In this document: one piece after another, positions 1 to 5,949 of the stretch
Layout of the letters: every line of letters starts with the position of its first letter
Position numbering within the stretch: position 1 is the stretch's first letter
NCBI GenBank assembly: GCA_023301205.1
Contig: JALZVC010000254.1
Coordinates: 1-5,949, forward strand
Length of the DNA: 5,949 nucleotides
Source: Flavobacteriaceae bacterium
GTDB taxonomy: Bacteria; Bacteroidota; Bacteroidia; Flavobacteriales; Flavobacteriaceae
Reading direction: 5' to 3'
Notes under the pieces: generated by a model
What the model was told of the DNA's origin: nothing
What the model saw: only the letters and a program-made list of their open reading frames with translations
Databases searched by the model: none
Translations under genes and position numbers: made by a program

Positions 1-1516
<1,516 letters not shown>

Positions 1517-1530
1517 AATAAGGTATAAGG

Positions 1531-1559
1531 TTTGTGGTTTATAGCTTCTCCTAAATTTG
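1531..1559 (+). promoter_or_regulatory. Possible plus-strand (antisense) promoter in the sufC-sufD gap
   Basis: The 96-bp gap 1517-1612 has no coding content. On the plus strand it contains TTTG at 1531-1534 and TAAATTTG at 1552-1559, separated by 17 nt. This matches the Bacteroidota promoter form (TTTG or TTG at about -33, TAnnTTTG at about -7). It would fire into the 3' end of sufC, antisense to the operon. A weak hairpin (arms 1572-1576 and 1585-1589) followed by seven T's (1587-1593) lies just downstream. In AT-rich DNA such matches arise often by chance, and no plus-strand gene follows, so this is a weak call. Confidence 0.2.
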
Positions 1560-1612
1560 AGGCTCTAAACGAAATTCCCTTGGTAATTTTTTTATTTAAA
1601 TAATGAGAAACT

Positions 1613-2362
1613 TTAAGCCAATTTCTCTTTTATCCAGTCGTACCCTTTTTCTTCTAGTTCGTAGGCCAATTCTTTCGTTCCAGATTTTACAATCTTTCCA
1701 TCCATTAAGACATGGACAAAATCTGGCACGATATAATCAAGTAAACGTTGATAGTGAGTTATTACCACTACAGCGTTGTCTTTATTTTTTAATTTATTTA
1801 CCCCATTAGCGACCACTTTGAGTGCATCAATGTCAAGACCAGAATCGGTTTCGTCAAGAATGGCTAGTTTAGGTTCTAGCATGGCTAATTGAAAAATTTC
1901 ATTACGTTTCTTTTCTCCTCCAGAGAACCCTTCATTAAGAGATCTAGATAAAAACTTACGATCTATGTCTAATAATTCTGCTTTTTCTTTAATCATTTTT
2001 AGCATTTCAGAAGCAGGCATGTCGTCTTGTCCTTTAGATTTTCGGGTCTCGTTAATAGCCGTTTTAATGAAGTTTGTTGTAGAAACTCCAGGAATAGAAA
2101 TTGGGTATTGAAAAGACATAAAAACACCTTTATGAGCGCGCTCTTCCGGGTCTAATTCTGTAATATCTTCATTATCTAAAAGGATTTCACCTTTCGTCAT
2201 CTCATACTCATCTTTTCCTGAAATTACGGAAGCAAGTGTGCTCTTACCAGCTCCGTTAGGGCCCATTATTGCGTGTATCTCTCCTGCGTTTACCTCAAGG
2301 TTAATACCGTTAAGGATGCTTTTGCCTTCTACACTTGCGTGTACGTCTTTAATCTTTAACAT
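1613..2362 (-). CDS. sufC: SufC, ABC-type ATPase of the SUF scaffold complex
   Basis: SufC is a cytosolic, non-transporter ABC ATPase. Two copies bind SufB and SufD, and ATP-driven dimerisation changes the SufB-SufD interface during cluster assembly. The product is 249 aa, the normal length. Visible motifs are Walker A GPNGAGKST (34-42, Lys40), the Q-loop FQYP (Gln85), the ABC signature FSGGEKKR (146-153), and Walker B LAILDE (166-171) with catalytic Glu171. Asp173 and the D-loop SGLD (174-177) follow, then the H-loop His203. The residue numbers coincide with those known for E. coli SufC. GGEKKRNEI and DETDSGLDIDAL are typical of SufC and distinguish it from transporter ATPases. The start ATG overlaps the stop of the upstream lipoprotein gene by one base (TAATG), so translation is probably coupled. 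All catalytic motifs are intact. Confidence 0.98.
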   Translation of the reverse strand: MLKIKDVHASVEGKSILNGINLEVNAGEIHAIMGPNGAGKSTLASVISGKDEYEMTKGEILLDNEDITELDPEERAHKGVFMSFQYPISIPGVSTTNFIKTAINETRKSKGQDDMPASEMLKMIKEKAELLDIDRKFLSRSLNEGFSGGEKKRNEIFQLAMLEPKLAILDETDSGLDIDALKVVANGVNKLKNKDNAVVVITHYQRLLDYIVPDFVHVLMDGKIVKSGTKELAYELEEKGYDWIKEKLA

Positions 2363-2790
2363 TATTTTGTTTTCTTTTCTTCGATTTTTACATCTGCAGG
2401 CGATGGTGTGTCGCTCACATTAATTATTTCTTTTATACTTACGTTGAGTCTCCAGCCTTCTCCAGTCTCTGCATAGAGCGGATTTGCTACAAGTTCTCCT
2501 TTTACTTTAACAGGAACCATATCAAACTCGTCTTTCTTTACAGGTGCTACCATTTTTGCAAGTTCATGCATTTTGTCGTCAATAGTCACTCCGTAAATAA
2601 AACTTTTACCTTTTAAAACGGCACCATCAGCGATATAGATAAACTCACCGCTAAAGGTTTTGTAATTAAAGTTACTTTCATTTACTGCTTTTGAAAGCGA
2701 ATCTACAGCTTCTTCTTGTTTCTCTTCTCCATTTTTACAGGCAAAAAGTGTCATTGCAAATAGACACAAAACGAATAATTGCTTTTTCAT
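2362..2790 (-). CDS. Small predicted lipoprotein inside the suf operon, weakly NlpE-like, function unknown
   Basis: I do not recognise this 142-aa protein as a named family. Residues 1-18 form a lipoprotein signal peptide: Lys2-Lys3, a hydrophobic stretch, and lipobox LFAC with acylation at Cys18. Release by signal peptidase II would leave a mature protein of about 125 residues. After Cys18 comes an acidic/lysine-rich linker (about 19-30, including KNGEEKQEE), partly like Bacteroidota signals for surface-exposed lipoproteins. The core (about 43-125) contains GEFIYIADGAVL (48-59), VPVKVKGEL (92-100) and NVSIKEIINV (116-125). This pattern of beta-strands resembles the OB-like C-terminal domain of NlpE-type lipoproteins, which typically has YxADAAV and a later VxVxG strand; this is a resemblance by eye only. 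The C-terminus is Lys/Glu-rich. There is no cysteine after Cys18, so it is not a Cys-ligated Fe-S or CXXC protein. It starts 28 nt after sufB and shares TAATG with sufC, so it is firmly part of the operon. Confidence 0.85.
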   Translation of the reverse strand: MKKQLFVLCLFAMTLFACKNGEEKQEEAVDSLSKAVNESNFNYKTFSGEFIYIADGAVLKGKSFIYGVTIDDKMHELAKMVAPVKKDEFDMVPVKVKGELVANPLYAETGEGWRLNVSIKEIINVSDTPSPADVKIEEKKTK

Positions 2791-2818
2791 TTTAAAATTG
2801 GTTTTAATTGGTTATTTA

Positions 2819-4267
2819 TTATCCCACTGAGCCTTCTAAGCTTATTTCTAGAAGTTTTTGCGCTTCTACAGCAAACTCCATAGGGAGTTTATTTAATACT
2901 TCTTTGCTAAAGCCATTTACAATTAGCGCAATTGCTTTTTCGGTATCAATACCACGCTGATTGCAATAAAATATCTGGTCTTCCCCAATTTTACTTGTGG
3001 TTGCCTCGTGTTCTATTTGAGCGGTTTTATTATTTACTTCTATATAAGGAAAGGTATGCGCTCCACAGGCATTACCCATCAATAGTGAATCACATTGCGA
3101 GAAATTACGCGCGTTATGTGCACGTTTGTTTATTTTAACTAATCCTCTATAACTGTTTTGAGACTTGCCAGCTGAGATTCCTTTAGATATTATGGTACTA
3201 CGGGTGTTTTTTCCTATATGAATCATCTTAGTACCAGTATCTGCTTGCTGATAATTATTGGTTACAGCAATCGAGTAAAATTCTCCTATAGAATTGTCTC
3301 CTTTTAAAATACAGCTAGGGTATTTCCAGGTAACAGCACTTCCAGTTTCTACTTGTGTCCACGAGATTTTTGCATTCTTCTCACAGATTCCTCTTTTGGT
3401 TACAAAATTATATACACCACCTTTTCCTTCTTTATTTCCAGGAAACCAGTTTTGCACAGTGCTATATTTTATTTCTGCATCGTCCATAGCTATTAGCTCT
3501 ACTACAGCAGCGTGTAATTGATTTTCATCACGACTAGGAGCAGTACAACCTTCTAGGTAACTTACATAACTACCTTCGTCTGCAATCACTAAAGTTCTCT
3601 CAAACTGTCCGGTGTTTGCTTGATTAATTCTAAAATACGTAGATAGCTCCATAGGGCATCTCACTCCTTTAGGGATATAGCAAAATGATCCGTCACTAAA
3701 CACGGCGCTATTTAATGCTGCGTAAAAATTGTCACGTTGTGGTACTACAGAACCTATATATTTTCTTACCAACTCTGGATGCTCTCTAATGGCTTCGGAA
3801 ATGCTACAGAAAATGATACCCTTTTCTGCTAAAGTACTTTTAAACGTAGTTGCTACAGAAACAGAATCTATAACTACATCCATCGCTACACCAGCAAGTT
3901 TTTTCTGTTCGTCTAAAGAAATACCCAGTTTAGCAAACGTCTCCAGTAATTCTGGATCTACGTCATCAATACTATCGTATTTGGGTTTTCCATTGGGAGC
4001 AGAATAATAGGAAATAGCTTGAAAATCTGGTTTTTCATAATGAACGTTTGCCCATTCTGGTTCTTCCATTTTTAGCCAATACCTAAAACTCTCTATACGC
4101 CAGTCTGTCATCCATTGTGGTTCCTCTTTCTTTTTAGAAATGGCACGCACGATGTCTTCGTTAAGACCAATAGGGAAAGTTTCAGATTCAATATCTGTGT
4201 AGAAACCATATTCGTATTCTTTGGTTTCTAATTCCTTTTTTAAATCGTCTTCAGTATATTTACTCAT
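2819..4267 (-). CDS. sufB: SufB, Fe-S cluster scaffold subunit
   Basis: SufB is the cytosolic scaffold subunit that accepts persulfide sulfur and on which the Fe-S cluster is built within SufBC2D. The product is 482 aa, the expected size (E. coli 495). Family motifs seen include [13 protein letters not shown] (52-64), [20 protein letters not shown] (196-215), [14 protein letters not shown] (231-244) and [13 protein letters not shown] (384-396). [10 protein letters not shown] (401-410) and [22 protein letters not shown] (begins at 419) follow, and the end is LEGSVG. Counting from the shared C-terminus, Cys392 (QCDS) corresponds to E. coli Cys405, and Cys241 (EGCTAP) to Cys254. Glu419-His420-Glu421 correspond to the 432-434 region implicated in cluster binding. 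All key residues are therefore present. The gene lies 35 nt after the A-type carrier gene and 28 nt before the lipoprotein gene, in one operon. No frameshift or unusual insertion is visible. Confidence 0.98.
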   Translation of the reverse strand: MSKYTEDDLKKELETKEYEYGFYTDIESETFPIGLNEDIVRAISKKKEEPQWMTDWRIESFRYWLKMEEPEWANVHYEKPDFQAISYYSAPNGKPKYDSIDDVDPELLETFAKLGISLDEQKKLAGVAMDVVIDSVSVATTFKSTLAEKGIIFCSISEAIREHPELVRKYIGSVVPQRDNFYAALNSAVFSDGSFCYIPKGVRCPMELSTYFRINQANTGQFERTLVIADEGSYVSYLEGCTAPSRDENQLHAAVVELIAMDDAEIKYSTVQNWFPGNKEGKGGVYNFVTKRGICEKNAKISWTQVETGSAVTWKYPSCILKGDNSIGEFYSIAVTNNYQQADTGTKMIHIGKNTRSTIISKGISAGKSQNSYRGLVKINKRAHNARNFSQCDSLLMGNACGAHTFPYIEVNNKTAQIEHEATTSKIGEDQIFYCNQRGIDTEKAIALIVNGFSKEVLNKLPMEFAVEAQKLLEISLEGSVG

Positions 4268-4302
4268 ATCTCAAATGTGAATTCTAGATTCAAAATTATT
4301 AT

Positions 4303-4632
4303 TTAAAGGGAAAAAGACTCTCCGCAACCACAAGTTCTATTTGCGTTTGGGTTATTAAAAACGAAGCCTTTTCCGTTGAGGCCACCACTGTATTCTAAGG
4401 TAGTGCCTATTAGGTATAAAAAACTCTTTTTATCTACTGCTATCTTTACATTATTCTCTTCAAAAAGCTTGTCGTTTTCTCCTATCTTATCGTCAAAATT
4501 TAACTCATAAGATAGCCCAGAACAACCACCGCTTTTCACGCCAACACGCACATAGTCTTGAGTAGGGTTAAAACCTTCTTCCGTCATAAGTTGTGAAATT
4601 TTTGTTTTTGCTCCTTCGCTAACTGTAATCAT
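4303..4632 (-). CDS. sufA: A-type Fe-S cluster carrier (SufA/IscA/HesB family)
   Basis: A-type carriers are small cytosolic proteins that receive Fe-S clusters from the SufBCD scaffold and deliver them to apo-proteins. The product is 109 aa, a typical length. The three invariant cysteines are visible: Cys37 in VKSGGCSGLSYEL and Cys101/Cys103 in the C-terminal CGCGESF. The intervening segment, with DKKSFLYLIGTTLEYSGGLNGKGFVF around residues 67-92 in the usual order, is the family beta-rich core. Sequence alone does not separate SufA, IscA and ErpA reliably; the symbol is assigned because it is the first gene of a suf operon. A promoter match lies 30 nt upstream, so this gene leads the operon. 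The ATG at 4632 gives the canonical short N-terminus; no Shine-Dalgarno sequence is evident. Confidence 0.93.
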   Translation of the reverse strand: MITVSEGAKTKISQLMTEEGFNPTQDYVRVGVKSGGCSGLSYELNFDDKIGENDKLFEENNVKIAVDKKSFLYLIGTTLEYSGGLNGKGFVFNNPNANRTCGCGESFSL

Positions 4633-4661
4633 ATAAATTAGATTTGTTCTAAATTAGGGTG

Positions 4662-4694
4662 CAAAGATACAGTAAATCCGTCATTTTATCATAA
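4662..4694 (-). promoter_or_regulatory. Predicted promoter of the suf operon (Bacteroidota type)
   Basis: On the minus strand TATCTTTG (4669 to 4662) is a perfect match to the Bacteroidota -7 element TAnnTTTG. It is followed by CACCC, a common context at flavobacterial start sites. The expected -33 TTTG/TTG is degenerate: the best candidate is TTATG at 4694-4690, 20 nt upstream. Transcription would start a few bases downstream, giving an untranslated leader of roughly 20-30 nt before the ATG at 4632. I see no convincing operator or riboswitch, and the leader is too short for a riboswitch. It is the only minus-strand TAnnTTTG I found in this gap. Confidence 0.7.
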
Positions 4695-4742
4695 CTAGAT
4701 ATCTTTAAAAGCATCAAATTATAGTAGAAATTTATGATTTGT

Positions 4743-4759
4743 AACCTTGTATGAAGGTT
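4743..4759 (-). terminator. Small hairpin after the peroxidase gene, possible weak terminator
   Basis: AACCTT (4743-4748) and AAGGTT (4754-4759) form a perfect 6-bp inverted repeat around a 5-nt loop, starting 21 nt past the end of the peroxidase gene. On the minus strand no U-run follows, only mixed AT-rich sequence, so it is not a classic intrinsic terminator. Its place between a stop codon and the next promoter makes a role at the 3' end of the upstream mRNA plausible. A second AACCTT at 4777-4782 overlaps the stop codon and could pair with the same AAGGTT instead. Confidence 0.35.
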
Positions 4760-4780
4760 GTCTCATTTCCGAAGTTAACC

Positions 4781-5857
4781 TTACGGAGCTTCTGTAGGTA
4801 AAAAAGCAGGATTATTTATAAATGTAGGGTCTGATAAAGATAGTAGAAAAGCGACTAAATCTGCTTTGTCAGTATCAGATAAGCCTACGCCACCTTCTGC
4901 AACAGATTTCATTAATGGGTCTATCGTTTCAGAAAAAACAAGACCTTCACTATAGTGATCTACTACCTCTTCTAGTGTAGCAAAGCGACCATCATGCATG
5001 TAGGGTGCGGTGAATGCTAAATTGCGTAAACTGGGTGATTTAAATTGTCCAAATTGATTAGGGTCTCCAGTAAATGCTCCGCGGCCTCTATCTTCAAAAC
5101 TAGTATCTAGACCGTTGTTGTGAAAAATATTATCTGTCCATAATGGGTTTGTGGGGCTTCCATGACAGTGAAAACAATCACCTCTGGCTTCGTCCAGAAA
5201 AACGTCAAGACCATTTTGTTCTTGCGGGGTTAGTGTTGCTTGCCCTAATAAATGTCTGTCAAATTTAGAATTACCAGAAACCAACGTTCTCAAAAATTGG
5301 GCTATCGCTTTTGTTACTTCTGTTTTAGTAATGGTGGTAACATTAAAGGCCTGCTCAAATTGCAAGGCATAAGATGCATCTGCTTCCAAATCTGCTATAA
5401 GATCAGGAAAATTATTATTCATCTCAATGGGATCTGTTATAGGAATTTCTAGCTGAGTTTCTATAGTTACAGCACTGCCATCCCAATTAAAATTTTCAAA
5501 GAAATTAAAGGCAAGATTCATTAAAGGCATCGAATTTCTAATGCCTGGAGCTTCATTTACACCTAAGCTAAATGCAAGATTGTCTGCAAAACCAGTTGCT
5601 GGTTTATGACAGCTAGCGCAAGAAACGGTATTGTCTGAAGACAAGGTTTCGTCATAAAACAAACGTTTTCCTAAAGCGACACCTTCTTCCGTCATTGGGT
5701 TATCTTCTGGTATAACCGCTTCAGGTAATAGTTGCTGAAATATTAATGGCGTGTTTATTTGCAATGGAGTAGCTACATACCCTGCTGTATCATCATTATC
5801 TGAACCGCAAGACGCGAGAAAAGAGATGCTAAAAACCAGGAGGGCAAACTTTTTCAT
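4781..5857 (-). CDS. Di-haem cytochrome c peroxidase / MauG-family lipoprotein
   Basis: This is a 358-aa periplasmic or outer-membrane di-haem protein of the CCP/MauG family, whose members reduce hydrogen peroxide or use it for protein or substrate oxidation. The signal peptide (1-17) has Lys2-Lys3 and lipobox LASC with Cys17 as lipid anchor, followed by acidic GSDNDD. Haem sites are CASCH (80-84) and CFHCH (228-232). Family context includes GKRLFYDETLSSD (63-75), RNSMPLMNLAFN (107-118), NWDGSA (124-129, Trp125 between the haems) and SPSLRNLAFTAPYMHDGRFATLEEVV (starts 274). No His occurs between residues 85 and 131, where classical peroxidases have a distal haem ligand. Tyr302 (DHYSEG) falls where the classical C-terminal haem Met is expected; Met287 is another possible ligand. 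Both points suggest a MauG-like subtype. The start overlaps the stop of the upstream gene (TAATG). It is a separate unit from the suf operon, with its own 3' gap. Confidence 0.93.
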   Translation of the reverse strand: MKKFALLVFSISFLASCGSDNDDTAGYVATPLQINTPLIFQQLLPEAVIPEDNPMTEEGVALGKRLFYDETLSSDNTVSCASCHKPATGFADNLAFSLGVNEAPGIRNSMPLMNLAFNFFENFNWDGSAVTIETQLEIPITDPIEMNNNFPDLIADLEADASYALQFEQAFNVTTITKTEVTKAIAQFLRTLVSGNSKFDRHLLGQATLTPQEQNGLDVFLDEARGDCFHCHGSPTNPLWTDNIFHNNGLDTSFEDRGRGAFTGDPNQFGQFKSPSLRNLAFTAPYMHDGRFATLEEVVDHYSEGLVFSETIDPLMKSVAEGGVGLSDTDKADLVAFLLSLSDPTFINNPAFLPTEAP

Positions 5858-5949
5858 TATTCTTGAATGCTGGTAACTGTTCCTAAACTAAACACGTTCT
5901 GCCCGTTTTGATTCATCATAATTTGGGCATCAAAGTTAGGCATTAAGAC
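5857..5949 (-). CDS. C-terminal end of an unidentified gene upstream of the peroxidase (partial)
   Basis: An open frame enters from the right edge and ends in TAA at 5859-5857, giving 30 residues that finish with NVFSLGTVTSIQE. The frame stays open over the whole 93 nt, and its stop overlaps the peroxidase ATG by one base (TAATG), the same arrangement as at the lipoprotein-sufC junction. That geometry supports a real, translationally coupled gene. The tail is rich in Asn, Gln and Met, has no Cys or Trp, and shows no motif that I can assign. MauG-family enzymes are often encoded beside a partner or substrate protein (for example the MbnH-MbnP pair), so a partner is possible, but this tail alone does not show it. 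The start lies outside the window. Confidence 0.6.
   Translation of the reverse strand, partial: VLMPNFDAQIMMNQNGQNVFSLGTVTSIQE

Noticed and set aside
2362..2790. Idea that the small gene between sufB and sufC is a displaced sufE, SufU or SufT
   Set aside because: It has a lipoprotein signal peptide and no Cys after the lipobox, so it cannot supply the active-site Cys of SufE/SufU, and it shows no DUF59/SufT-like motif.
2796..2813. Short tandem repeat AATTGGTT twice, 10-bp period, just upstream of the lipoprotein start
   Set aside because: Two imperfect copies in a 28-bp AT-rich spacer; no evidence of a binding site or repeat family.
3729..4007. Plus-strand open frame of 92 codons opposite sufB, and similar ones at 1260-1469, 1603-1809, 2238-2423, 2932-3138, 3294-3521 and 5252-5452
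   Set aside because: All lie mostly or wholly antisense to well-supported conserved genes, show no recognisable domain, and have compositions expected of reverse-strand frames.
4278..4292. Inverted repeat TGAAT-TCTAG-ATTCA in the sufA-sufB gap
   Set aside because: Only 5-bp AT-rich arms and no T-run; too weak to call an attenuator or operator without conservation data.
4639..4646. TAGATTTG on the plus strand, matching TAnnTTTG
   Set aside because: No TTG/TTTG at the right distance upstream, and no plus-strand gene downstream; likely chance in AT-rich sequence.

Overview
The window is AT-rich chromosomal DNA from a member of the Bacteroidota, most likely Flavobacteriaceae. The evidence is a TAnnTTTG-type promoter, no obvious Shine-Dalgarno sequences, short Lys-Lys lipoprotein signal peptides, and SUF proteins of the flavobacterial type. 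All supported genes lie on the minus strand, so the biological reading direction is from high to low coordinates. The genus cannot be fixed from this sequence.

Right part (4781-5949): the last 30 codons of an unidentified gene run into a di-haem cytochrome c peroxidase/MauG-family lipoprotein through a 1-nt TAATG overlap. A gap of about 150 bp follows. It holds a small hairpin just after the peroxidase stop, then a good flavobacterial promoter that starts the next transcription unit.

Centre and left (1-4632): an iron-sulfur cluster assembly (SUF) operon, in the order sufA-like A-type carrier, sufB, a small lipoprotein gene, sufC, sufD, sufS (N-terminus only; the gene runs off the left edge). 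SufB, SufC and SufD form the scaffold complex on which clusters are built. SufC is its ATPase, SufS supplies sulfur from cysteine, and the A-type carrier passes finished clusters to client proteins. The key residues visible in SufB, SufC, SufD and the A-type carrier are all present, so the system looks functional. No SufE/SufU or transcription regulator is visible, but sufE could lie beyond the left edge.

The main oddity is the 142-aa predicted lipoprotein between sufB and sufC. It is an envelope protein inside an operon for a cytosolic machine, its stop codon overlaps the sufC start, and its core faintly resembles the C-terminal OB-like domain of NlpE-type lipoproteins. The second point of interest is the peroxidase homologue. 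By eye it lacks the distal His of classical bacterial peroxidases and has Tyr where they have the C-terminal haem Met, which suggests MauG-like rather than classical chemistry. Otherwise this is ordinary core-genome sequence. I see no mobile element, CRISPR array, tRNA or rRNA.
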